From Ovis canadensis (taxonomy: Eukaryota; Chordata; Mammalia; Artiodactyla; Bovidae): a stretch of 64,000 nucleotides of DNA. Below are positions 13,901-25,900 of this stretch, in pieces (the stretch's first letter is position 1; every line of letters starts with the position of its first letter). The notes beneath the pieces were generated by a model that did no database searches, was not told where the DNA came from, and was given only the letters and a program-made list of their open reading frames with translations. The stretch covers positions 46,726,501 to 46,790,500 of the forward strand of contig NC_091255.1 in assembly GCF_042477335.2 (NCBI RefSeq), in the 5' to 3' direction. The translations under genes and the position numbers were made by a program.

Positions 13901-16900
13901 GTAGTTGTCACAAACCATAATGCAGTATTTAATTAAAATAACAGAAGTGCATCTAGATATGTCCTGGGGTAGCTATCACCAAATTATAGTCTATGCTATC
14001 CTTATTTTATTTATGAAATGGCAGAGTCTAAGGTGCAACCAGGCTAATACAAAAGCATAAATATTTTAAACCTGCATTTTTATAAAGGGTTCTTTTCTTC
14101 CCTGCTACGTCTTTAAATTTTTCCTCCTTCTATCTTTCAGGGGTGTTTTTTAGTGGGATTGTTTTGATGTCGATAAAGATCTCTCTTTGTAACTCTTGCT
14201 TTTCAACTATTGACCTCCTGCTTCTTCTGGCTGTGAAATCCCCCATCTGTTGTCATGGAAAGGCTTGTGAGGTTTCATAGGAGCTACAGTGAGCTCGGGA
14301 CATCTTAGCGGAACTTGGACGTGGAGGGTAGGAGAAAACCCTCTTCAGTTCAGTGTGCTTGTTCCCATACAGTCTTCCTTGCGCCTTTTTTCCCCCTATA
14401 AATACCCGTTATAGTTCACACGCTTGCTTGCTCTACTTTGTGAATGTTCACATGCAGACATACTGCTCCTTTTCATAAACGCATAGCATCTATCTTACAC
14501 GCACCCCCCATCTATCTCTTCGTTCACATTGGCTGTCCCATCCACCTCCTTGTCTGCAGAATTATGTTCAGCAAGGTCCCAATTTATAGGAAATAAATAA
14601 TGAAAATGGAACCGACTGGGAAAGATAATCGAAACATTCAAATTGTTATTTTTCACTGTACTTTCTACAAACAGAGCATCTATAAACACCTAGCAAAGGT
14701 GTTCACTGATTCCTAAAAAGGAATCAATGCCTATTGGAACATTCTGATCCAGTGGGTCTCTACATTGTATTTTTCCCATTTTGTCTTATTTTTGGATGAT
14801 CTAAAATCTCACCTTTTTTAAATGGCAAATGATGCCATGTTATTATTTTCATTCTTTCAGCTTCTGATTTATCCTGTTTATAATGACAAGTTTTTGTCAT
14901 CATCCTCTATAAGATAATCCTAAGAATTATGAAATGAAAACAATAACTGCAATCACCTTTTTAAAGAAAATAGCACCTGCAATTACTGTATAAAGATGTT
15001 TGATAATGGTAGCATCAGATCACAGCCTGATCCTGCAGCAAGGGTCTTTTAGAGAAGGCTTTCTTATACACACTTGTAATTATTTTAGCCCCTTTCACAG
15101 GTCACATAGAAAGTTAATTTCAATAGCTGCTAATTTCCGTCCAACAAGAGTGCGGTACTTTAAACCACCCAAAATAATTGGATTCAAAACAAATTTAGGA
15201 AATTGAGTGTGTTAGCAAGCAAATAAAAATATCCTTTTGGTAAGGAGGAGGGTGAAAGTAGTAAAAATGGCCTTTTTTTCTCCCTTCTTTCCCCTTCACA
15301 ACTTTGCCATTAAAGTTGCACCTACAGCTAGAAGTTTGTCCGTGAAAAATGGTCATTTTGTTTCTCTGCTCAAAGAATGTTATTAAAATGCTAATTTAAA
15401 AGAAAAAGGAGTTAAATATCTAGCGATGGTGCATTCTAATTGCAACCATAATGAGCTCTCTAAATGTGCGTGCCCCTGACACACACAGAGCATAAACAGC
15501 AGTAAACAGATCATTAGTACCCGCGTTCATTTATTCTGGCGACCTTACCATGACCCCACCGAGGGTAGGGTGAAAAGCAGGTGGATCTGGCTGTGACACC
15601 CCCTAGAGGGATCCAGGAAATGAAGCTATAAGCGGTTGTCATGGAAACGCCTATGTGTGCAGATGATGTAACACACCGACAGGCTGTAGGCTCCGCAACT
15701 GGGACGTTGCCTTTCCCTCCCCGGAACAATCTTGTGGATTAAATTATTCATTTCTTTAGTTCACATAGCAAAAGGAATCCTAATTTTCTTGGTGATGTGC
15801 AACTCTTCATTTGTCTAAGGTCTGGAACATAGTGACTTGTCATCCTCTCTTTCTCCAAAACCTACCCCAGCTTCTTACATTCTAGACCCAAATCAGGAAA
15901 TCTGACAAAATTAAGTGGAGAAGAGGCAGCGGATATTTGATGCTCAACATCTGTACTTATAGAGAGAAAATCTAAGATTTTAAGCTAAAATTAATAATAT
16001 AGACAGTGTCCCTTTCTGATGAGGGCATGGTGACCAGGGACTAAATGTATACCTGTCCTGAACAAGATGACTTTATTTGGAGCAGGGCAGGGTCAAAGCA
16101 ATACCTGATGCAGTGAGAAAAGCAGAGAAGCATCAGCCCCAAATGAACACATCATCCTAGCAAGGTGCAGTGATAAGAGAAAAACAGAGAAGAGAAAACG
16201 AGCATCTGCTCACCCCTTCACATGTCCAACTGAGAGAATCGAGATTAATAAAAATAATTCTTTGGAGAATGATTCCACTCTATCCTACCCTGTTTTGCAC
16301 CAAACAACCTCAATAACCTTACGGCAACAGTAGAATAACTTTTCTTCTTTTTTTTAAAGGAAGCAAAAAAGACGATCTCTGAAAATTATTTTAAAATAAA
16401 AAATATCCTGGCCTGCGCCTCCCCCCACTCCACCCCCATTGCACTTTAGATGAACCTGTGATATTGTAGCAATGGCCCTTGAAGTGCAGCGGGGAGGTGA
16501 TTTAGGAGAATATTAAAGGCAATGTGGAGATTCAAGGCGCCTCTCTCAGGGAGATCTGGAGAAATACGCAGCACAGATGGGCCGAGCAGATTAAACATTT
16601 CCGTCACATTGTTTCCAAATTGTGTTGTGGTGCCTGAGGCTGGTACTGCGGTCAGAGCAAAACAGAGCTGTGCGGGGCTGCGAGCTGCAGTTTATGGAAT
16701 ACATATTAATAGGCCGGTCTCACATGGCATCACAATCCTATCAGCTCGCAATGGTGCTGTCTCTATTGTTTCTGAATTCTGCACTGGGCACCTTGCTTCC
16801 TCCTGTCTGCAAAGTGTTTACCCTCCCTTTATGCTTCCTCTCTCCTTTAGGCAGAGTTCGAGTTGTGTGTTTCTCTCTCATTCCTCTCTCCACACGGCCC

Positions 16901-19900
16901 TGCACCTCCTGCCCTCTTCACTGGCGGTTTTCCGGTCATGCACACTCTGTGTTTTGTACACACTCCCGTGACCAAGACTGTCCACTGTGTCTGCTCTGTG
17001 CACAGGTCCTGCACCCTTGCCTGGCTTTGACTTTGTGGTATCCACTCACACTCAGTTCGGGACATCAGTTCAGACTTGAAGCTGAATAGTCCCCTGGACT
17101 CAGGGCTCTCAGACCCTCCATGCAGCTGACACGTTCCACGTCTCAGAACTCTCAGCTTCTAGCCATAGTGAGCTTTGTGGAGTTGCCCCCTTCCCAGCTG
17201 CAGTTGCTGGCCACCCACCTTTCCATGTCCCCTTTCTTATACTCAAAGCCCCCATCCCCAGCCCAGGATCCAGGCTCACCAATGTCCAGGTTAGCAGGTT
17301 CCCTGAAATACGGCAATAAATAAAACTAGTTCAGTTGAGGCAAATTTAATGATTCATTTTTATTATGATTTATAGACCAAAACTTTGAATAACAGAAAAA
17401 AGAGAAAACGATTGCCAAGAACTTTAAACATGGTGTGAAACAAACAGCCTGGAGAGGCCGCCAGGCTACCCAAGGTTCCAGCCAAGCACTGGGCTCAGAT
17501 CCTTTCACAGGTTCCAACAGCACTAATCCACTGTCGACCCAACTGACCACTTCCTTTCTCCTTCAACAAAACCTCTTCATAAAACCGTTTGTCCTGAAAT
17601 ACGGGCACCTGTTTGTCTGTGGTGAACAGTTGTTTTTCTCAGCAATTGGAAGGATGCTGAGTTAGAGACCTCAATTTATTTAATAATTTTTGATAGCCTC
17701 AGAAAGCATTAAATTTCCAAAGCTAAATTTCAGTAGAGAGATTGCAGTCCAACCCAGAGTAAAAATATTATATTTTTGGCTGACCTTGGAATATTACTAT
17801 CTACTCTGCTTTGGAATTCAAATTCCCCATCTTTACTAATGATAATGTATGATGCGCAAGCACTAATAAGAGAAATAAGCAATCATAAGCCAATAACTCT
17901 GTGATTGATTGGTCTTTCTTAGACATGTATCAAGCATTTATTGATCTTTCCTGTTAGGGGCTGATTGATTGTTCTCTTGGAGAAGAATTCTCCTGTTTAC
18001 AAGCACTGATACAGTGAAATTTGATGGTTAAAAGAACAAAAGTATGAGACATTTTCTGGGAATCTTGTTCCACAGAGGCTTATTGAAGCTCAATTCAATG
18101 TAAAAAGAGAATGTTTCCATTAGGAACATTCTCAGGGAAAAAGAGGGTGTCAAGCAGCTTGTTCCAGAAGCCATCATGTGGATTTGAATGGAAGCTATGA
18201 GAAGACACCACAACTTTTAAGTCACATTAAAGAAATGGGGCCTTAGAAAGGATAAGCAAGCTTGGTCAGCCTTTGAAGCAGGAACAGACTTGGCAACTGG
18301 AAGGCTGAAGCCTTGGAAACCCAGCATGGCAAGATTCTTGATTTCCTTTCCTTTTGTGTTTTAAAAGAGGGAAGTAGCGGGAAGATGGCCACACTGGGTC
18401 AAAGTGCCGATCCAGGCCAAAAAGATCATGTATTTTCCCCCTGAAGTGCTGACTGATAAAACAGTAGAGGGTTCATAACCCTTTGAGAATGTGGCGAAAG
18501 GTCTGGGACCTCACCCAAGGGACGAGACACATGTACACATGCATAAATTTCATACCAGTTTCAAGGAATTCTAAGATCCCTTCACGTCCATCCACATGCC
18601 AGGGGTTCACAGACTCTAGTTTAAGAATCTGCCCTAGAGGATGGTGAGTTCCTTTTGCTGAAACAGCCTAGGATTCACTGAGCCTAGAAATTGAATTCTC
18701 ATCCCAAGACAGGATGGTCATTCCAGGTCATGTCTGTGCTACTCCAGGGGAGCCATGGAAGAGCGTTGGCAAATAGGAACCAGCAGGGAGGAGAGAAATT
18801 AAAATGTAGCGATCATGGAGTAGGGGCATTTAATCTCTTTTAAGGCTTATGATAGGCGCCTGCTGGTTTTCCCCCTGACACCCCCTGACACCTACTGACA
18901 GGGTATTTGCAGCACCACACGGACTCAGGGCCCTGTGACAGGAGGAGCGCCGAGGAGGGCCATGATCGTCTCGAAGCCGTAAACAGCAATAGGAAACCAC
19001 TGGAGGCAGAGCCAAGCTGTGCAGTGCACCCGTGGTTGGTGGCCATACTGCTTTTTGTTTATAGAAGTTGCTGTTCTTTTTATGGCAGGTTTGGTAGGGC
19101 TTTTTTTTTTTTTTTCCTTGTTGATGGAGATTAGCAGCATAAATCCTTTTATTGTGGTGTGCAAGCTTCCATAAACACTTTTGATTGTTGCTGATGGTGA
19201 AGGCTGTGCCTATTTCAGGTTCCCCCAATAATCTGCTCATCCAGGCCAAGGGCGACTCCAACCAGATTAACGGAGTCCAAACAACTGAGTTCGTTTTTAA
19301 GACTCCTTCATTTGAGAGGCTGAAGGAGATGGGGCAGGGTTGATGTTGAGGCAAACAGATGTTTAATCATGCCTAGAAATATTTATAATGAGAACAAACC
19401 ACATTGAGTGGCTTCTTAAAAGATTTTGCGGCAAGAAGCAAGCACTGATGTAAAAGGTTTGTTTTTTAAATAGCTTTTCATATTCTTATACAAAGCATCT
19501 TCAATTAACCATTTTGTATAATTAATGTCTTAGCTCTACCACACACAGTGTATAGAGTTACGGAGCAGGGAGCCTATATAATTCTGATTCCCTAAATTGT
19601 CACTGGTAGGTATGCATCACCCCCCCCCCAACCCTTGACTGAAGGTAAAGACATTTCTGCATTGAAGATTTCAGGTCTCCCGGGACCAACTCAGGCATTT
19701 TTCCAGTCAGTTCTTCCAAACATCTGGGCAAAAAGAAGTCAAACTTTATTGAAAATGTTGATCCCAAGAATTCAGTTATCTCTGCCATCCCAAAACTAAA
19801 ATCCAAGAATCAGCAACTTAATAAAAATGCAGTAAATTAGCACCTCTAGACAAGAGCAGAGTTCATTCAGAGCTGGGGTCTGCCTGACTGAGCCAGTACT

Positions 19901-22900
19901 CTCTCCATTTTAATAGTTTAATAAAAATTAGCATAATTAACGAACATCTGTATGATCCAGAGTGGTGCAATTTGGCACTTGGAAACGAGGGCTTAAACAT
20001 GATTGCTGTGAGTTTAATGTTGTTTTAATTCTTTTTGGCACTGTGCAGTGAAATAAACGTTTGGTGGTGATAGTTCTCGGCCGGATCTCATTTGCATTTT
20101 TCTCCCTTTGATTATGAGCAATTGTGGACTCCCCAGCAATTCATCAAAGTAGAAATTATTTTAAAATACCTCGTGGTGTTCAGACTGGGCTGGAGCAATG
20201 CATGGGCGTGGGGGGCGGTGATAGGAGAAGAGAAGGCTAGAAATTTTCCATTCATGCTTTAAACATCTCAGCCCTGCAGCCTTTTTTGGGTATCCAGCCA
20301 AGGGGTGAAATCTGGAGAAGCCAGTCAGATCCCAAGACCTATAGGTGCTTTGATTCAACTCCTAGGCTCCCGCAGCAGGAGGCATATGGTCTCCGAGACT
20401 GCGCCATCCTCCTTACACTTCTGCCTGCTTTTTTGTTTTGAAGGGCAGAGAGTTGATGCCACTCATCCCAGTTCTCACCGCTGTGCTGAGACTACCACAT
20501 CTGTGGTCGGCAGGGTCAGCGCTCCCCTCGAGCAAGGGCGTACTGCCTGGGAGCCCAGCCTTTGCAGCCTCCTGCTGGGCCTCGTCTGCCTCCTCTTTGC
20601 ACCCTGTTCGAGTTGGCAGACAGCACCTTCCCCAGGCTCAGTCTCTACTCCTGGCATTACAGCTAAAGCAGGATGCTGCCAAGCGTGAGTCAGACCCAGA
20701 AGTCTTGAATGGTCCCTGGGGAGAGAATGCCTGTGCTGAGCCCCTCAGGTGATGAAGGTGGCAGCATCTGGCAGGCAGAAGACCACACCTCACACCTGTG
20801 TAAGCAAGCTGACTGCTCAAATGACTGTCAGACAACACGGTGCCCACTGTCTCCAGTGAGACAGCAGAAAAGCTAAAGCTAGAACTTCTAAGACAGAGCA
20901 TGCGTTCCCTCCACGCAACAGGACCCTGGTCGACATGGCCAGTGCAGCAACATGCTAGTGGGAGGCAACACTATAGGGAAACTTAAGGCAGAAACTGCCC
21001 TAACTTCAGTGCTGGGAAATAGCAACATAACTGTATCAGGAGGAGCTTAAAAATGTTCTAACATAGGAGTTCCCTGGGAGTCCAGTGGTTAGTACTGCAG
21101 CTTTCACTGCTGTGTCCTGGGTTCAGTTCCTGGTTGGTGAACTAAGATCCTACAAGTGTTATGGTGTGGCCAAAAACTAATAATTATAAAAATAGAATGT
21201 CCTGACAGGCATAGGCTGAGGGATTCTGGGTAATTTCCCATACAGCAGTGCGGGCTGTACGGGGAAGCTGGCCCCTCTCCCGGGGAAGGGGGCAACGAGA
21301 AGATGCAGCGGGGACAGTGAGGGAAGGAGGCAGACACATTCATTTATTTAAGACTGATTTTTAAATGCTTATACCCTGTTCCTTTTAGCATCAGCTCAGT
21401 AGTCTCACTTCCTATGGTGTCTTCATGGTATTTAGGGAGCCATTTGGGAAACTCTCTCTAAAGGCAGTTGCTCTCTTCCTGCCACAGTCACCAGGGAGTA
21501 TCTTCAGTCACCAGGGAGTATCTTGGAGTTGGCTGTAACTAAATTTGCTCAATTCAGAGTGTGTATTCCCACTTCTCCCCCTCCATTTCTTCATAATCTC
21601 ATTTTTCGTCGTTGTTGTTGGCTGCGAGGCACGTAGGATCTCAGTTCTCCAATCAGGGATCAAATCTGTGCCCTCTGCTTTGGGAGCAAGGAATCTTAAC
21701 CACCAGGGAAGTCCCTTCATAACCTCATTCAACAAGGTTTTTTGGGGTCCTATTCTGTGCCAGGGACCATGCTGAGAGTGGGAAAACAAGAGCAAACAAA
21801 ACCATCAAGGTCTCTGCTCCCACAGAACTTTCCACCTAGTGACTGGCACTGAGACAAAGGCCGGCAGATACAAGGCAGCATGATGAATTCTTTCCTGGAG
21901 AAGCGCAGCGCTGTGGACCACAGAGCTGGGGCCCCGCTCAGTCAGAGAGTGGCAGCAAGGGGTGTCTGGAGAGGCCAGAGAGAGTTAGGAGCCGGGATCT
22001 GAGGGCTACTTAGGAGTGAGCCCCCTGGAAGGGAGGGGGGAAGTGGAGGCTAAACAGGCACAGGAAAGGCTCCGCAGTGAGAGCCTGAGGCCCAGGGGAG
22101 AAGCAGAGACAAACTCTGTTTTTCTAAGAGCTCACTAGGTTTAGGGGATACTTGACAATGAGTGGGACTAGTTCATGCAAGGTCTTATCCGTCTTTTTAA
22201 GAAGTTGACAATAGGCAGTAGGAACTCAAAGGTTTTAGGCAAAGCAGTGATATTATCAGTGTGCCTTTTAGAAAGATTCTGGCTACAGAATAAAGAGCAG
22301 ATTGGAGAATAAGAATGGAGATACAGAAACCAATTTGCTTATTGCTTCTGTAGTCTTCAGGAGAGGGGACAGTGACATGACCCTAAGCCGTTGCCAATGC
22401 GGATAGAGAGAAGTGGATGGAGTCCAGTGATATTTTGGAAAGAGAACTGACAGAACCTGAGGACTGATGGGAAATAGATGGGGAAACAGTAGAAACAACA
22501 TCAGACTTTGTTTTTTTGGGGCTCCAAAATCACTCCAGATGGTGATTGCAGCCATGAAATTAAAAGATGCTTACTCCTTGGAAGGAAAGTTATGACCATC
22601 CTAGATAGCATATTCAAAAGCAGAGACATTACTTGGCCAACAAAGGTCTGTCTAGTCAAGGCTATGGTTTTTCCGGTGGTCATGTATGGATGTGAGAGTT
22701 GGACCGTGAAGAAAGCTGAGCACCGAAGAATTGATGCTTTTGAACTGTGGTATTAGAGAAGACTCTTGAGAGTCCCTTGGACTGCAAGGAGATCCAACCA
22801 GTCCATTCTAGAGGAGATCAGTCCTGGATGTTCGTTGGAAGGAATGATGCTAAAGCTGAAACTCCAATACTTTGGCCACCTCATGCAAAGAGTTGACTCA

Positions 22901-25900
22901 TTGGAAAAGACCCTGATGCTGGGAGGGATTGGGGGCAGGAGGAGAAGGGGATGACAGAGGATGAGATGGCTGGATGGCATCACCGACTTGACGGATGTGA
23001 GTCTGAGGGAACTCCGGGAGTTGGTGATGGACAGAGAGGCCTGGGGTGCTATGACTCATGGGGTCGCAAAGAGTCAGACACGACTGAGCGACTGAACTGA
23101 ACTGAACTGAACTGAGCACTGATTGGTAGAGGGTGAAATTGGGAATGACTCTTGGGTTTCTGGCTTGAGTAACTGACTGCATAGCGGTACCACTCACTGA
23201 GACAGAGAACACAGGTGATAAAGATACTTCGGAAATGGAAACAGAGAAAGAGGCAACGTGATGGTTAAATTTAGGACAGAATGAGATTGAGAAGCTTGAG
23301 AAATATGCCCTTGGGTTTTGGGATCCAATCCTTAGATCCGGGCTGGAGCTATTGTTGCGTCATCTACACAGGTGTGTAAGATTGCTCAAGGAAAGCACAT
23401 CAAATTAGAAGAAGGCCAGGACAAAACCCTGGAAAATCACAGGAAAAGGAGGGATAAAAGAAGATGAGAATGAAAAGAAGCAACCAGAGAGGTAGGAGGG
23501 AAACCAGAAGAGTATAATTATAGAAATTAAGAGAAGAAAATACCTCAAGAAACATCCATAGTGCCAGGACTGCTAGAGTTAAGGATTGAAAAGCACTCAC
23601 AGAATTTGAGCAATAAGGAGGCTGTAGGAAGCATAAGTGGAGAAGGCAGCGGCACCCCACTCCAGTACTCTTGCCTGGAAAATCCCATGGATGGTGGAGC
23701 CTGGTAGGCTGCAGTCCATGGGGTCACTAAGAGTCAGACATGACTGAGTGACTTCTTTCAACTTTTCAGTTTCATGCATTGGAGAAGGAAATGGCAGCCC
23801 ATTCCAGTGTTCTTGCCTGGAGAATCCCAGGGACGGGGGAGCCTGGTAGGCTGCCATCTGTGGGGTCACACAGAATCGGACACGACTGAAGCGACTTAGC
23901 AGCAGCAGCAGGAAGCGTAAGTGGAGTGATGAAGGCAGAAGCATTTACACTACAGTGGCTCAAAGAGTGAATAGAAAGCAAGAAGTTGGGGCAGTAAATG
24001 AAATAAATTCTTTCAATAAATTTGACTGTGAATTGACAGTTTGCATAGATAGGCTAGTCTAAATAGGAAGTAGACATGTGGTGGTGTTTGAGTCGCTAAG
24101 TTGTATCCAACTCTTTTACAACCCAGCGGACTATAGCCTGCCAAGCTCCTCTGTCCATGGGATTTTCCAGGCAAGAATATTGGAGTGGATTGCCATTTCC
24201 TTCTCCAAGGCATCTTCCCAACCCAGGCATCAAACTCACATCTCCTGCATTGGCAGGTGGATACTTTACCACTGAGCCACCAGGGAAGTCTGCGGACATG
24301 TGGTAGGAACTATTTAATAACTGTTTTCAAAGACGAAAGAAACCTGAGTCCACTTCAGTGCTGATGGAAGGAGCCATTTACATTAGAGGCAGGCGTCAGA
24401 CGTCTCAGAACCTGGTCTCTAAGAAACAAAGCAGAGAGTTACAAGTGCATAACCAGGGGAGGGACGCTTCCTCCACTTTAATTGAACAGAAGAGTGATTG
24501 TCAATACAGGTAAGTTCCTGTTTTGGTGGCTGAAGTCTGATGGATCTGATAGCTTCTCTTTTCTCTTTGAAGGTGGAAAAGAGGTCAGCTGCCGAGAGTT
24601 AGGGGAGAGGCAGAGTTGGAAGAGGGGAGATCCACTAAAAGAAACAAAAAGATAATCAGTTGACCCAGAATTTTATTGTTTCAAAAACTTGGTTTTCTTT
24701 CTTTTTCCGCTAGATCTCAGCAGTCAGCTGTGCAAAAGATAGATCCAGTCGAAGTGGAACACATGTACTTCCCATGAATTCCTAAATATCTTCCTTCAAA
24801 AGAAGGGAAGCATGCCCTAGTGCTTGCAGGAGTCGCTCTGTAATGCCCCTCAGCCGCTGTGCTTTTGAGCAGCTCTTCTGCACTCCAGGAGCTCTGTTCG
24901 CAACCCTGCACTGCCCTTCTTTTAAACCCTCTCAACCCCCTTCTTGTTTGCCCCCTCCCTGCCTATCATGTCCTGCCTGTTATTATTGATGCGCTTGTCA
25001 ACCTCCCACCTATTCCAGGGGAGGCATCTAATGTTTAGAGTGTCTACTATGTATCAGACACTGAACTATTTTCACTTCGGTGGCATCACTTATGTCCCCC
25101 ACCACAGAGGGGAGGGGTGATGTTATCCCAACTCTTACAGAAGAGGAAGTTAGAGCCAGGAGACCCTCCGGTCACATGGCTACTGAATGACCATGTAGGG
25201 ATGAGATCCCAGTCTGTCTGACTCCAAAGCCCGTTACTCTGTGCTGTGAACTCCCGGGGAACAGGCAGTGTTCTGACTCGCACCCATCTCATGGGAACTC
25301 AAACAGCACTTTGCACATGGAAGAAGCTTGGGAAAGATTATTGATTTGCACTATGACCTGACTCCCTGCATACGTTAGTGCTCTGGCATTTTGGGGTGTG
25401 CCCAGCTTTCCCCAAAGAAGCTGTTCCACTCTGCTTGATAAAAGACATGCTCTTCAGGTTCAGCCATGGCACCAAATGCGCTAAATGTACAGCGCAGACA
25501 GAAAGTGGTGAGAGGAGAGCAGAGTTTGCTGGCTTTCTTCTAGATAACTTTTCAAATAATTTCTTATTGATTTATTTTGGGCTGTGCTGGGTCTTCGCTG
25601 CTGTGAAGGTTTTCTCTAATTGCGGGGAGCCGGGGCTACTCTGCGGTCTCAGCATGCAATGAGACGGGCTCTAGGGCACCTGGGCGTCAGTAACTGTGGC
25701 ACGTGGACTCAGCAGTTGCAGCTCCCAGGCTCTAGAGCACAGGCCCGATAACTGTGGCACTCGGGCTTAGCTGCCCCGAAGCATGTGGGATCCTCCCAGA
25801 TCAGGGATCAAACCTGTGTCTCCTGCTTTGGCAGGCAGAGTCTTTACCACTGAGCCACCAGGCAAGCCCTAGATAACTTTTAGCAAGCCCATCAGGAGTC

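Larger units (their letters stand above)
9200..21060. other. SINE-free interval within SKAP1 intron
   Basis: Reading through this roughly 12 kb I find no Bov-tA, BOV-A2, CHR, BovB or L1 copy, whereas the rest of the window carries about one every 1-1.5 kb. It is A/T-rich, with many homeodomain-like TAATTA/TAATTG cores and several smooth non-coding blocks (about 12.3-12.6, 15.4-15.6, 16.5-16.8 and 19.9-20.15 kb). It resembles conserved non-coding DNA near a developmental locus; the HOXB cluster lies beyond SKAP1 in mammals. Function is inferred. Confidence 0.5.
21730..24060 (-). mobile_element. Old L2-like LINE, interrupted by younger elements
   Basis: The left part (CAAGGTTTTTTGGGGTCCTA, GTGCCAGGGACCATG) has the reverse L2 3'-end order. 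It continues through pieces typical of a long mammalian-wide repeat: GTTCATGCAAGGTCTTATC, TTTTAGAAAGATTCTGGCT, TTGGGTTTCTGGCTTGAGTA and CAGAGAGGTAGGAGGGAAAC. A BovB (22466-23115) and a BOV-A2 (23643-23909) are inserted in it. The family name rests on memory of consensus sequence. Confidence 0.45.

Noticed and set aside
16522-17089. Two overlapping plus-strand ORFs of 149 and 155 codons in the SKAP1 intron
   Set aside because: They occupy the same bases in two frames, have Cys/Leu/Ser-rich composition typical of translated C/T-rich intron DNA, and show no domain, splice context or poly(A) signal.
18830-19354. Minus-strand ORF of 174 codons in the SKAP1 intron
   Set aside because: It includes a poly-lysine run from a T-tract, resembles no family and has overlapping frames on both strands; probably chance.
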